64,000 nt of DNA from Labilithrix sp. (GCA_028287035.1 JAQBQL010000100.1:1-64000); one strand, 5' to 3'; numbered from the stretch's first letter, positions 45,749 to 55,159 are shown. Numbers and translations: made by a program. Notes: generated by a model from the letters alone, not told the origin.

Positions 45749-47212
45749 TCAGAAGAAGCTGCCCTGCAGCCACGCCGTGTAGCCGAACGTGTGGCGCGAG
45801 GGGGCCGGGGCGGCGGCCGGATGCAGGTTGTCGATCACGTAGCTGACCTCGTTCACGAGTCGTAGCCAGCGCGTGAAGCGGACGCCCGCCATGAGCACGT
45901 AGGCGTCGCGGCCGTTCTCGTCGATCGAGGAGTCCGTCGTGTACGTGTCGAAGCGCGCGCCGGCGAGCGCCCAGCGCGTGAGCTCCTGCTCCGCACGCAG
46001 CGAGAAGCCGCGCTCGTTCACGTCCCGCACGTCGGCGCTGAAGCTCGCCGGGATGACGGGCAGCGCGAACGGCGTCAGGGCGCCCGTGTCCATGTTGCGG
46101 CCGAACATCAGCTCGGCGCCGAGCCGCGTCTCGCCGAGCGACGGCACGAACACGTGATGGACGCGCGCCGCCACGTTCGTCGCCATGCGCCCGTAGTTCT
46201 TCACGCGCAGCGCCCGCGTGTCGACCAGCTGGCCGCGGCCCGCGTAGCCGGAGAGCGACGCTTCGATGGGCCCCTTCCGCAGCTCGGCCATCGCGAAGAA
46301 GTCCTTCGACGTGTCGAGGTCGGGCAGCGCTGCGAAGCCCGGCTCACCGAGGCGCCGACCATTGACGATGCCGACGTCCACGCTCACCAAATCGCGCACG
46401 AACGTCTTCGCGTGCAGCCCGAGATCCCGCTCCGACGGAAACAGGCTCTGGGACATGAACGTGCGCTCGATGAACGGCCGCGTCATGCTCGACTCGAGCA
46501 CCTCGGCGAGGAACGGCACCTGGAAGAGCCCCCCGGTGAGCTCGGTCCTCACGTCCGGCGTGAAGCGCGCGATCCCGGTGACCTCGGCGTTGCGCGCGAG
46601 CGTCTGATCCGTGGCGGTCGGTCCGCCGGCCGGCAGGAGCTCCGCCTCCAGCGTCACGCGCAGCACGTCCGTGTCGTAGACAGTCCGGAGCCGCGTGCGC
46701 CGCAGCCGGAAGAGGTTCGTGTTCGTGGTCGACCCGTCGCCCCGCGCCACGACGTCGTTGGCGCCGATTCCCCGCGGAAGACCGCTGCCCCCGCCGTTCG
46801 GCGAGGCCGCGGCGTCGAACGACTGCAGCCGGTACTGCAGCTGGACATAGCCCTGCACCTTCAGGTGACGGAGCGGTCCGAGGTCCTGCTCGAGCGACGC
46901 GATGCGGGCCCGCGCATTCTCGAGCGAGGCGCGCAGCCCGGCCTCCGCGTGTGCCTCGCCCGCAGGCCCTGCGCTCGCCCCCGCGGCCGGCATCACGTCG
47001 GTCCCCGAGAACGACACCGGCCCGCCTTCCCCCCCCGCCGCCCCGGCGACAACCGGCGGAAACACGCGCGGCGGATCCGCGGCCTGCGCCGGCGACGGCT
47101 CGTTCTTCGCAGGCAACGGCGCGGGCGGCAGCAGCGCCTGCGCGCCCGCCGGCGACGCCCACAGCACGAGGAGCGCAGCGAACACGAAGGTCGGCCTGCG
47201 CACCGCGCTCAC
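45749..47212 (-). CDS. Outer-membrane porin-like beta-barrel protein
   Basis: About 487 residues. A signal peptide (FVFAALLVLWASPAGAQA) is followed by a Pro/Ala-rich stretch, a short coiled coil (SLENARARIASLEQDLGPL) and many amphipathic strands with alternating residues, ending in an aromatic (LQGSFF) as outer-membrane barrels do. VQGYVQLQYRLQSF and NTNLFRLRRTRLRTVYDTDV are typical of phosphate-selective (OprP/O-like) porins. GTG 47212 overlaps the stop of the HD-GYP gene (GTGA), linking it to cyclic-di-GMP turnover. Confidence 0.8.
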   Translation of the reverse strand: MSAVRRPTFVFAALLVLWASPAGAQALLPPAPLPAKNEPSPAQAADPPRVFPPVVAGAAGGEGGPVSFSGTDVMPAAGASAGPAGEAHAEAGLRASLENARARIASLEQDLGPLRHLKVQGYVQLQYRLQSFDAAASPNGGGSGLPRGIGANDVVARGDGSTTNTNLFRLRRTRLRTVYDTDVLRVTLEAELLPAGGPTATDQTLARNAEVTGIARFTPDVRTELTGGLFQVPFLAEVLESSMTRPFIERTFMSQSLFPSERDLGLHAKTFVRDLVSVDVGIVNGRRLGEPGFAALPDLDTSKDFFAMAELRKGPIEASLSGYAGRGQLVDTRALRVKNYGRMATNVAARVHHVFVPSLGETRLGAELMFGRNMDTGALTPFALPVIPASFSADVRDVNERGFSLRAEQELTRWALAGARFDTYTTDSSIDENGRDAYVLMAGVRFTRWLRLVNEVSYVIDNLHPAAAPAPSRHTFGYTAWLQGSFF

Positions 47213-49239
47213 GGCTTCTGCGCGCGCTCCCACACGCGTGCTTCCCGGAAGATACGAACGAGCTCGGGATCGAGGTGCTGGTCCTTCACGCCGTACTCGA
47301 GGATGTCGACGGCGCGCTCCACGGGCACCGCCTTCTTGTACGGACGGTCACTCGCCGTCAGCGCATCGAAGATGTCCGAGATGCTCATCATCTTCGCTTG
47401 CACCGGGATCTCCTCGGCGCGCAGGCGGTTCGGGTAGCCGGTCCCGTTGAGCCGCTCGTGATGCGCGCCAGCGATCTGCGGCACGCGCCGGAGCGCCTTC
47501 CCCCACGGGATGTTCGAGAGGAACCGGAACGTGTGGGACACGTGGCTCGTGATCTCGTCGTACTCCTTCGGCGTGAGCGACCCGCGCTTGACGCTGAGGG
47601 CGACCGCCTCGTCGGCGTCGATGAGGAACTGCGTCTGCCCTCGCAGATCGAAGTACGTCTCCTTCGCCAGCAGCTCGATCTTCGCGAAATCCCCGGCGGC
47701 GAGCACCGTCGGCTCGTTCGCCGCCATGATCGTGGCGTACGACGCATCGAGCTCGGCGCGCCGCTCCTGGTATTCTCGGTCGAGCGCCTCGAGCTCGCCG
47801 CGCGGCGCTCCGCGCTCCACCGCGGTCAGCTTGCGCCGCAGCATGTCGGCCTCGAGCGAGCGCGCGATGAAGTCGAAGCGTGCCCGGATCAGCTCGACCT
47901 TCTCCTCGTACAGCTTGTTGGCCTTCACGAGGACCTTCTCGCGAACGCCGATCTTGCCGAAATCGTGGAGCAGCGAGGCGTATTCGAGCTCGCGCAGGTC
48001 CTCCCGCGAGAAGGTCGCGATCTTGTACGGACCGCTCGACTCGCTGTCGACGACCTTGGCGAGCGCCACGGTGAGGTCGGCGACGCGGCGCGAGTGACCG
48101 CTCGTCGTGGGGTCACGCGACTCGATCGCCTCGACGCTCGCCTTCACGAACCCCTCGAAGAGGTTCTGGATCTCGCTGTAGAGCATCGCGTTCTCGAGCG
48201 ATGCGCCGGCCTGCGCGGCCACCATGCCGAGGAGCTCCTCGGACCGCTCGTCGAAGGGCACCACCTGCTCCTCGACGTCGTCCTTCGAGTAGAGCTTCTT
48301 CTCGGGGTCCTTCTTCTTGTTGATCAGCTGGATGACGCCGATCACCTCGTCCCGCTGCGAGATGAGCGGCACGGTCAGGATCGACTTCGTCCGGTAGCCG
48401 ATCTTCTCGTCGAACCGCCGGTCGAACCCGTACGGGGCGCCCGCCGGGATCTCGTACGCGTCGGCGATGTTGATGGCCTTGCGACCGACGACGGCGCTGC
48501 CCGCGATCGATCGCGTCGAGATCCCCATCACGAACTCGCGCGAGTCGTACGCGACGGTGTCGTTCTGCGAGAGCTTGAACCGCAGCATCGGCCCGCGCGC
48601 GGCGCGGCTGGTCGGCGGCGCGTCGACGTCGACCTCGGCGCTCTCCTCCTCGACCACGTAGATGCTGCCCGCGTCGGCGCCCGTGACGAAGCGGCTCTTC
48701 TCGAGGATGACGCCGAGGAGCTTGTTGACGTCGCGCTCCGTCGTCATCGCGTGCGCGATGTTGATGAGCTCGCCGAGCTCGTAGCGATAGCGGCGCAGCC
48801 ACTTGCCGCGGCTCTCGGCGCGGCCCTTCGCCTCGAGCAGCTCGAAGGCGCGGGTCACCGCGAGGAAGCACTCGTCGAGCGAGGCGTGCTCCCCGACGAT
48901 GCTCGCGAGCCCGCGGTTCATCGCCTGCTGCAGGTCGACCTCCTGCGGGTAGCCCATGAGGATCAGCATCCCCGTCGACTCGGCGAACCGCGCCGTGAAC
49001 GGCTTCAGCAGCTCGCGCCCGCGATCCCACACCACGGCGGGCGCGAAGATCACCATGAGGTCCTCGCGCGTGACCGCGACCAGCAGCGGGTGCGGGCGCG
49101 TCACGATCTCGGCGGCCAGCCGCGGGTCGCGGGCGAGCTGGCCGGCGAACCGGTCCAGCCTGGCGACGAGCGGAGGCGCCGCTTCGGTGATCTTCGGCGC
49201 GCTCGGCTCGGGCGCGAGCGCGCTCTGCATGTCGGTCAT
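47209..49239 (-). CDS. GAF/HD-GYP-domain protein (putative cyclic-di-GMP phosphodiesterase)
   Basis: A 676-residue soluble protein. An N-terminal helical region (about 1-160), a GAF domain (about 160-345; DVNKLLGVILEKSRFVTGAD, ILTVPLISQRDEVIGVIQLI) and an HD-GYP domain with SGHSRRVADLTVALA, the HD pair in LLHDFGKIG (about 425) and HHERLNGTGYP (about 593). The motif set is intact, so activity is expected. The HD and GYP motifs lie about 170 residues apart instead of the usual ~60. The extra ~100 residues (about 445-545) look like an antiparallel coiled coil. Its stop overlaps the start of the porin gene. Confidence 0.92.
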   Translation of the reverse strand: MTDMQSALAPEPSAPKITEAAPPLVARLDRFAGQLARDPRLAAEIVTRPHPLLVAVTREDLMVIFAPAVVWDRGRELLKPFTARFAESTGMLILMGYPQEVDLQQAMNRGLASIVGEHASLDECFLAVTRAFELLEAKGRAESRGKWLRRYRYELGELINIAHAMTTERDVNKLLGVILEKSRFVTGADAGSIYVVEEESAEVDVDAPPTSRAARGPMLRFKLSQNDTVAYDSREFVMGISTRSIAGSAVVGRKAINIADAYEIPAGAPYGFDRRFDEKIGYRTKSILTVPLISQRDEVIGVIQLINKKKDPEKKLYSKDDVEEQVVPFDERSEELLGMVAAQAGASLENAMLYSEIQNLFEGFVKASVEAIESRDPTTSGHSRRVADLTVALAKVVDSESSGPYKIATFSREDLRELEYASLLHDFGKIGVREKVLVKANKLYEEKVELIRARFDFIARSLEADMLRRKLTAVERGAPRGELEALDREYQERRAELDASYATIMAANEPTVLAAGDFAKIELLAKETYFDLRGQTQFLIDADEAVALSVKRGSLTPKEYDEITSHVSHTFRFLSNIPWGKALRRVPQIAGAHHERLNGTGYPNRLRAEEIPVQAKMMSISDIFDALTASDRPYKKAVPVERAVDILEYGVKDQHLDPELVRIFREARVWERAQKP

Positions 49240-49320
49240 GAGGGGGGCCCCGTCCGCGTTCGAAGGTATCAGAACGAACGAGGCGCGGAAGGTCGCCGGA
49301 ATGTCTAGACTGGGCCTCCC

Positions 49321-49968
49321 ATGACCGTGGACCTGAGCGCCATCCGTACCGACTACGCGCGCGCCGGGCTGACCGAGGCGGACGTCGACCCCTCACCCGT
49401 CGTCCAGCTCCGCCGGTGGCTCGACGACGCCCTCGCCGCGAGCCATCCCGAGCCCACCGCGATGACCGTGGCGACCGCCACGCGGTCGGGCGAGCCGGAC
49501 GCGCGCGTGGTGCTCCTCAAGGGCCTCGACGACCGGGGCCTCGTCTTCTACACGGGTCACGAGAGCCAGAAGGGCCGGGAGCTCGAGGAGAACCCGCGCG
49601 CCTGCGCGAACTTCTTCTGGGTGCTGCTCGAGCGGCAGGCGCGCGTCACGGGGGCGGTCACGAGGGCGAGCCGCGAGGAGGCGAAGGCGTACTTCGACTC
49701 GCGCCCGCGCGGGAGCCGGCTGGCAGCCTGGGCCTCGGCGCAGAGCAGCGTCATCCACGGCCGCGCGGAGCTCGAGGCCCGCTACGAGGAGGTCGCGGCG
49801 CGCTTCGGGACAGGCGGCGACATCCCGCTCCCCCCGCACTGGGGCGGCTACCGCATCGCGGTCGACAAGCTGGAGCTCTGGCAGGGCCGGCCCTCGCGCC
49901 TGCACGACCGCCTTCGCTACACGCGAACGCCCGAGGGCACGTGGCTCCTCGAGCGCCTCTCGCCGTAG
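49321..49968 (+). CDS. pdxH: Pyridoxamine 5'-phosphate oxidase
   Basis: A 215-residue FMN-dependent oxidase that makes pyridoxal phosphate from PNP or PMP. The family order is clear: an N-terminal helix, MTVATATRSGEPDARVVLLK for FMN contact, FYTGHESQKGRELEENPRA, RVTGAVTRAS, the C-terminal PPHWGGYRIAVDKLELWQGR and a final WLLERLSP. Complete and of normal length; start ATG 49321. Confidence 0.96.
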   Translation: MTVDLSAIRTDYARAGLTEADVDPSPVVQLRRWLDDALAASHPEPTAMTVATATRSGEPDARVVLLKGLDDRGLVFYTGHESQKGRELEENPRACANFFWVLLERQARVTGAVTRASREEAKAYFDSRPRGSRLAAWASAQSSVIHGRAELEARYEEVAARFGTGGDIPLPPHWGGYRIAVDKLELWQGRPSRLHDRLRYTRTPEGTWLLERLSP

Positions 49969-49978
49969 CGGACGCGCT

Positions 49979-50524
49979 TCAGGCGGTGAGGACCAACGCG
50001 AGGATCCCGACCACCGAGAGGGCGGCCGCCCAGATCCCCGCGACCACGAGGTTCTGGGGATCCTGCGCGGGCGCCGATGCCTTCTCCTGGATGCGCGAGG
50101 AGGGCGGGTCGGCGGCGGCGGTGAACCCCTCGGCGTAGAGCGCGATGCGCGTCTCGGTGACGGGCGCCGGCGTCTCGGGAAGGGTGAGGTCATCGTCCGT
50201 CGCCGGGTGGGGGCGCTCGGTGTCGGCGTCCTCGCGCTCGTTGGCGGTGAAGGCTGCCGCGAGGAGGCGCAGGTTCTCCTGGGGTCCGACCATGAGCGTC
50301 GGCTTCTCCTCGTCGTCGAACGGGTCGCTCATGTGCGCGCTGGCCGCGGCGAGCTCGCGGACGAGATCGTGGGAGCGGCGGGTCGGCGCCTCGAGCTCGA
50401 GGATCTCCTTCTCCTCGAGCGCGGGCTCCTCGGCCCGGGCGAACGGCGGGGCGATCGGCCTGCGGATCACGGCAACCCGGGCGACCGGCAACGACTCTGC
50501 AACTGCGAACGACCTCCGCGACAT
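49979..50524 (-). CDS. Tail-anchored hypothetical protein
   Basis: A 181-residue protein ending in one hydrophobic helix (VAGIWAAALSVVGILALVLT), so it should be anchored by its C terminus with the rest in the cytosol. The body is acidic and low in complexity (EEPALEEKEILELEAPTRRS, DPFDDEEKPTLMVGPQ). KPTLM-type peptides recur in myxobacterial Ser/Thr-kinase substrates, but that link is weak. ATG 50524 chosen; an ATG at 50554 would add 10 residues. The 196 bp to the next gene (50525-50720) hold nothing clear. Confidence 0.55.
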   Translation of the reverse strand: MSRRSFAVAESLPVARVAVIRRPIAPPFARAEEPALEEKEILELEAPTRRSHDLVRELAAASAHMSDPFDDEEKPTLMVGPQENLRLLAAAFTANEREDADTERPHPATDDDLTLPETPAPVTETRIALYAEGFTAAADPPSSRIQEKASAPAQDPQNLVVAGIWAAALSVVGILALVLTA

Positions 50525-50720
50525 GACAGCACCCTCCGGCCGGCGCTCCAGCAAGCGCGATGCCTCGGTCGTGCTCCGGGCCTTTTCGCGGCAAAGTCGC
50601 GCGACGCCCCGATCGGCCTACATGCCTTCACGGCCGTGCGCGCACGCGTAGCGTCGCCACCGTGGGGCAAAGCGCTGCTCGGCCGATGAGCGCGCGTTTC
50701 CCACGCGCGCCTACTCGCGG

Positions 50721-52088
50721 TCACTTCGGGTCGAGGAGCTTGGCGAGCGTCCGGAAGTCGACGTCGAGCGCCTCGGCGGTCATCACCTTGCGCCCTCCGA
50801 GCTGCTCGTACGCCCACGCCGCGTAGAGGCGCTGCACCTCGCGGAGCGGAACGACCGGGCCGCGGAACGTCGCGTTGCCAGGCGCGGTGAGGGCCGCGGT
50901 GACCGACGCCGGCAGGTCCGCGGCCCCGATCTCGGGTCCACGCGCCAGGATCACGGCCCGCTCGACGACGTGGCGCAGCTCCCGGACGTTGCCCGGCCAG
51001 TCGTGCGCGAGGAGCCGCGCCTGGGCGTCCGCCGAGAGCCGCTCGGCCGGCGAGGAGCCGTTCCGCTCGCGCGCCTCCGCGAGGAACCGCTGCACCAGTG
51101 CCGGGATGTCGGCCGTGCGATGACGCAGCGCAGGAAGCTCGATGGTGATGACGTCGAGCCGGTAGAGGAGGTCTTCGCGGAACTGGCCGTCCGCCACCCG
51201 GTCGCGCAGGTTGCGGTGCGTGGCGGCGATGATGCGGACGTCGACGTGCCGCTCCTGGTTCGAGCCGACCGGGCGCACCGTCCCGCTCTCGATGACGTGG
51301 AGCAGCTTCGCCTGGAGCGCCGGGCTCATCTCGGCGATCTCGTCGAGGAACAGCGTCCCCGTGCTCGCGTCCTGCAGCAGGCCGACGCGGCTCTGCGTGG
51401 CCCCCGTGAAGGCGCCCTTCACGTGTCCGAACAGCTCGCTCTCGAGGAGCGTCTCCGGCAAGGCGGCGCAGTTCACGGCGACGAACGGCCGTTCGGCCCG
51501 CCGGCCCTGCGCGTGGATGGCGCGGGCCACGACGCCCTTGCCGGTGCCCGTCTCGCCCAGCACGAGAACCGGCGCTGCCGCGTCCGCCACCCTCGTCACG
51601 AGATCGGCGACCGCCTGCATCGCCGGGCTCGCCACGATCAGGTTGCCGAGCCCGAAGCTTTGCCGGAGGGCGCGCCGCAGCGTCCTCGTCTCCTTCGTGA
51701 GACGCGTGCGCTCGAGCGCCTTGTCGAGGAAGAGCGCGAGCTCGCCGACCTTGAACGGCTTCGTCAGGTAGTGGAAGGCGCCCTGGCGGATCGACTCCAC
51801 CGCGCTGTCGACGGCGCTGAACGCGGTCATCACGATCACCGGCAGCTCCGGGGCGACGCGCCGCGCGATGGCGAGGAGGGCGAGACCGTCGGTGCCGGGC
51901 ATGCGCAGGTCGGTGACGAGCGCGTCGAACGGCTCGACGCCGAGGAGCCGCGCCGCCTCGTCGCCCGACGCCATCGCGACCGCGTCGTACCCGAGGTCCT
52001 CGAGGCCCTCGCACAGGGTCTCCGCGAGGGCGACCTGATCGTCGACCACGAGGACGCGCGGGCGAGGCGTTCCGGCGGCGCTGCTCAT
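50721..52088 (-). CDS. Sigma-54-dependent response regulator (NtrC family)
   Basis: A 455-residue complete regulator. The receiver (about 10-125) has VVDDQ and the phosphoacceptor in LVTDLRMPGTDG; the AAA+ domain has Walker A GETGTGKG, the sigma-54 contact loop intact as GAFTGA, and Walker B TLFLDEIAE. The C-terminal HTH (VPLREVQRLYAAWAYEQLGG, VDFRTLAKLLD) is shorter and less canonical than Fis. Its start overlaps the kinase stop by 4 bases (ATGA), so the two form a co-translated pair. It probably acts on the divergent efflux operon. Confidence 0.95.
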   Translation of the reverse strand: MSSAAGTPRPRVLVVDDQVALAETLCEGLEDLGYDAVAMASGDEAARLLGVEPFDALVTDLRMPGTDGLALLAIARRVAPELPVIVMTAFSAVDSAVESIRQGAFHYLTKPFKVGELALFLDKALERTRLTKETRTLRRALRQSFGLGNLIVASPAMQAVADLVTRVADAAAPVLVLGETGTGKGVVARAIHAQGRRAERPFVAVNCAALPETLLESELFGHVKGAFTGATQSRVGLLQDASTGTLFLDEIAEMSPALQAKLLHVIESGTVRPVGSNQERHVDVRIIAATHRNLRDRVADGQFREDLLYRLDVITIELPALRHRTADIPALVQRFLAEARERNGSSPAERLSADAQARLLAHDWPGNVRELRHVVERAVILARGPEIGAADLPASVTAALTAPGNATFRGPVVPLREVQRLYAAWAYEQLGGRKVMTAEALDVDFRTLAKLLDPK

Positions 52089-53599
52089 GAAGGCCTCGTT
52101 GCGATGGGCAGCATGACGACGGCGCGCGTGCCCCGCGGCTCACGCGGCGCGAGGGCGAGCGTACCGCCGTGATGGTGGACGATCTCGCTGGCGATGGCGA
52201 GGCCGAGCCCCGTGCCCTCGCGCTTGGTCGTGAAGAAGGGCTCGGTGGCGCGCCGCGCCGCCTCGGGGTCGATGCCGGCGCCGTCGTCCTCGACGACGAA
52301 CGCGACGCGATCGCCGGCTCGCTCTACCCGGAGCGCCACGTGGTCGCCGGCCTTGCACGCCTCGCACGCGTTGAGGAGCAGGTTGACGAGGACCTGCTCG
52401 AACATCCGCGCGTCGCACGCCGGGCGCGCGAGGTCGGCCGCGAGCTCGGCGTCGAGGACGACGCCCGCCTTCGTGAAGCGGTGCTCCACGAGATCGAGCG
52501 CGGCCCTCGCCATCCCACGGGGGTCGACCTCCTCGAGGCGCGGGGTGTGGCCGCGGGCGAGCGCGAGGAAGCCGCGCACCGTGCCCTCGATCCGGTCGGC
52601 CTGCTCGGCGATGATCTCGGCGGCCCGTCGCGTGCGCTCGTCACCGCCGCTCCGCCCGAGCACCTGCTCGGCCCGCGCGACGATGACGCCGAGCGGGGTC
52701 GCGACCTCGTGCGCGATGCCGGTCGCGAGGGCGGCCATGGTCGCGAGCTTGTCGGCCTGCACGAGCCGCTCGTCGCGTTCGCGCTCGAGGGCGGTGATGG
52801 CGAGCGCGTGCGCGAGCTCGAGCCCGCGCTTCTGACGGCGCAGGGCGGCGCTGCCGAAGGCGAGCACGAGGACGCCCGCCACGGCGACGCCGAGGAGCAG
52901 GCGCCACTGCGCGCGCCGCTGGCGATCGCGGGTGGTGGCGGCGGTCGCGACCACCGCCACCTCCCATGCGCCGAGCGATCCCGCCTCCACGCGCGCGACG
53001 CCGCCGAGCGCCATGCGCGCGGGCAGCCCGAGGGCCGCCGCTTCCGGGCGGGTGAACCGCACCGAGCGGGTCGACGGCGAGACCTTCACCACGGTGTCGC
53101 CGTCGAGCGCGGGGACCTCGACGCGCGCGCCATCGGCGGCGGCGACCCAGGCGCGGGCGGCGGCGCCAGCCGAGGGCGCCCGGACGAGCACGTGGATGAC
53201 GCCGGGCCGCTCGATGGCGCGGAGCGGGCCGAGCAGGCGGACCAGCGGGATGGTTGCGACGCGCTCGTCGTCGCGTCCGGCGAGCGGGAAACGGAAGGCG
53301 CCCGCGTCGTCGACCTGCGCGCGCACCCGGGACGCGCCACTCGACCGAGCGACGCGGACGTCGCCCGCCCCTTCGGCCTCCGCGCCCGCAACCACGTCCC
53401 GCGCCGCTTCCAGCGCGTCGCGCTCGGCAACCGCGAGCCGCTCCGCGAGGGCGCGGGAGAGCGCCTCCGCGAGCAGCGCCTGTTCGTCGGACAGCTCGCG
53501 GAGCGACGCGGCCTGCTCCCGCTCCTCGTCCCAGTAGGCGAGGAGCGCCACGGCGGCGACCGCGGCGAGCATCCAGAGAACGAGCACGCGGCTCTTCAT
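52085..53599 (-). CDS. Membrane sensor histidine kinase, partner of the adjacent regulator
   Basis: A 504-residue kinase. TM1 (about 5-22, VLWMLAAVAAVALLAYW) and TM2 (about 250-270, LLLGVAVAGVLVLAFGSAAL) enclose a ~225-residue periplasmic sensor domain rich in Ala and Arg. The cytosolic half has a HisKA (LATGIAHEVATPLGVIVARA), an N box (VLVNLLLNACEAC), G1 (EDDGAGID), F (EPFFTTKREG) and G2 (GTGLGLAIASE). ATG 53599 lies right before the first helix. Transcribed first, then the regulator. Confidence 0.93.
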   Translation of the reverse strand: MKSRVLVLWMLAAVAAVALLAYWDEEREQAASLRELSDEQALLAEALSRALAERLAVAERDALEAARDVVAGAEAEGAGDVRVARSSGASRVRAQVDDAGAFRFPLAGRDDERVATIPLVRLLGPLRAIERPGVIHVLVRAPSAGAAARAWVAAADGARVEVPALDGDTVVKVSPSTRSVRFTRPEAAALGLPARMALGGVARVEAGSLGAWEVAVVATAATTRDRQRRAQWRLLLGVAVAGVLVLAFGSAALRRQKRGLELAHALAITALERERDERLVQADKLATMAALATGIAHEVATPLGVIVARAEQVLGRSGGDERTRRAAEIIAEQADRIEGTVRGFLALARGHTPRLEEVDPRGMARAALDLVEHRFTKAGVVLDAELAADLARPACDARMFEQVLVNLLLNACEACKAGDHVALRVERAGDRVAFVVEDDGAGIDPEAARRATEPFFTTKREGTGLGLAIASEIVHHHGGTLALAPREPRGTRAVVMLPIATRPS

Positions 53600-53653
53600 T
53601 CGCAGCCGCGATCTACGCACGCGTGACGGCCGAGCGCCAGGACGGGCTGCCGA

Positions 53654-53690
53654 TTGGATCCCGTCCAATCGGCGGTTGGAGAAAATCCAA
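53654..53690. promoter_or_regulatory. Two TTGGA-N5-TCCAA dyads, 22 bp apart (putative regulator-binding site)
   Basis: In the 164-bp gap between the divergent kinase and tolC genes lie two dyads of the same geometry: TTGGA-TCCCG-TCCAA (53654-53668, arms extendable to 10 bp, 53649-53673) and TTGGA-GAAAA-TCCAA (53676-53690). Centres are exactly 22 bp apart, two turns of the helix, so two dimers would bind the same face. This is what an NtrC-type activator site looks like. The nearest candidate binder is the regulator at 50721-52088. Confidence 0.7.
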
Positions 53691-53732
53691 GCGTGGGGTC
53701 CGCGAGCGAGCGCGCCGCGGCGGATCCGGCCC

Positions 53733-53748
53733 TGGCGCGGCCTCTGCA
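53733..53748 (+). promoter_or_regulatory. Candidate sigma-54 (-24/-12) promoter of the efflux operon
   Basis: TGGCGCG-GCCT-CTGCA at 53733-53748 matches the sigma-54 consensus TGGCACG-N4-TTGCA with the invariant GG and GC in the right register. The two dyads lie about 60 bp upstream. The predicted transcript start (about 53759) is only about 5 nt before the tolC ATG, so the mRNA would be nearly leaderless, which weakens the case. GC-rich DNA gives chance matches. Confidence 0.45.
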
Positions 53749-53763
53749 TCACGCGGCCCGCCG

Positions 53764-55155
53764 ATGCTTCGCCCGCGCCTCGTCGTTCCGCTCGTCCTCG
53801 CCACGCTGGTGCTGCCGCTCGCCTCGGCAGCGCAGGAGGAGGCGCCCGCCGCCAGGGCGATGAGCCTCGAGGACGCGATCGCCTACGCGCGCGACCACCA
53901 GCCGGAGGTGCGGGCTGCGCTCTCCAGGGTCGCGGCCGAGGTCGCGTCGGCGGACATCCCGCGCGCCCAGTGGATGCCGACGGTCGGCGCGACCGCGCAG
54001 ATCTTCGCGATGACCGCGAACAACAGCACCGGAACGTACGTGAGCACCGGGGCGGGGTTCGACCTCCCGCGCATCGGCGGCACGCGCTCGGTGGCCGGTG
54101 GATCATGGGAGCCGCGCGCCTCCACCCTCGTCGCCGCGGGCGTTCGCCAGGAGGTGTTCGACTTCGGCCGCATCGCCGCGCAGGCCGCCGCCGCCGATGC
54201 GCGGGCCGACGTCGAGAAGCAGCGCGCGAAGGGCGTGGTCCTCGAGATGACCTACGACGTGGAGGAGGCCTACTACGCGGTGCTCGCCGCGAGGGCCGTG
54301 CTGCGCGCCGCCGAGGACGCCTTCGAGCGCGCCCGCGTGCATCGCGATCTCGCGCGCGCGGGCGTCACCTCGGGACTGCGTTCGCCCATCGAGACCACGC
54401 GGGCCGAGGCGGATCTCGCGCGCTTCGACACCCGTCGGATGCGCGCCCGGGGCAACGTGGCGATCGCGCAGGGCGTCTTCGCCGCGACGGTCGGCGTGCC
54501 CGACGCGGCTCTCGATGCCGTCGGCGCGCCGCGCACCCCGGCCGACGCGCCCGCGCTCGAGCGCGCCATCCGCGAGACCACCTCGCGCGATCCCGGGCTC
54601 CTCGAGGCGATGGCCCGGCTCCGCGCCCAGGAGGAGAGCACGCGCGCGATCGGCGCAGCCCTCCGGCCCGACGTGTACGTCAGCGGCACCATCTCCGGCC
54701 GCGCCGGTGGGTGGCCGGCCTCGGGCAACGGCGCGCTGCCCGAGGGAGACGGCTTCCTCCCGGCGGTCCCGAACTGGGACGTCGGCCTCGTCCTCTCGTG
54801 GCCCATCTTCGACGGCGTCGTTCGCGCGCGCCGCGACGCCTCGAGGGTGGCCGAGGCGGCACGGAAGGACGAGCTCGCGGTGGTCCGCCACGATCTCGCG
54901 GGCCGCGTGCGGGGCGCGTACGTGACGTTCGACGTCGCGCGCAGGGCGCTCCCGAGCCTGCAGCGCTCGGTCGAGGCCGCGCGCGCCAACTACGCGCAGG
55001 CCGACGCGCGGTTCCGCGGGGGCCTCGGCACCAGCGTCGAGCTCGCCGATGCCGAGGCGCTTCGCACCGACGCCGAGATCCAGGCGGCGCTCGGACAGTT
55101 CCAGCTCGCGCGGTCCCGCGCCGAGCTCGGTCGCACCATCGCCGAGGGGCTCTAG
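53764..55155 (+). CDS. TolC-family outer-membrane efflux protein
   Basis: A 463-residue protein with signal peptide VVPLVLATLVLPLASAAQ and two OEP repeats of coiled-coil helices flanking beta strands. Marks are MSLEDAIAYARDHQPEVRAA, ASTLVAAGVRQEVFDFGRIA, WDVGLVLSWPIFDGVVRARR and YAQADARFRGGLGTSVELAD. It forms a trimeric channel through the outer membrane for the RND pump encoded downstream. The start MLRPRL directly precedes the signal helix. The hlyD start is 4 bp after its stop. Confidence 0.93.
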   Translation: MLRPRLVVPLVLATLVLPLASAAQEEAPAARAMSLEDAIAYARDHQPEVRAALSRVAAEVASADIPRAQWMPTVGATAQIFAMTANNSTGTYVSTGAGFDLPRIGGTRSVAGGSWEPRASTLVAAGVRQEVFDFGRIAAQAAAADARADVEKQRAKGVVLEMTYDVEEAYYAVLAARAVLRAAEDAFERARVHRDLARAGVTSGLRSPIETTRAEADLARFDTRRMRARGNVAIAQGVFAATVGVPDAALDAVGAPRTPADAPALERAIRETTSRDPGLLEAMARLRAQEESTRAIGAALRPDVYVSGTISGRAGGWPASGNGALPEGDGFLPAVPNWDVGLVLSWPIFDGVVRARRDASRVAEAARKDELAVVRHDLAGRVRGAYVTFDVARRALPSLQRSVEAARANYAQADARFRGGLGTSVELADAEALRTDAEIQAALGQFQLARSRAELGRTIAEGL

Positions 55156-55159
55156 GATC

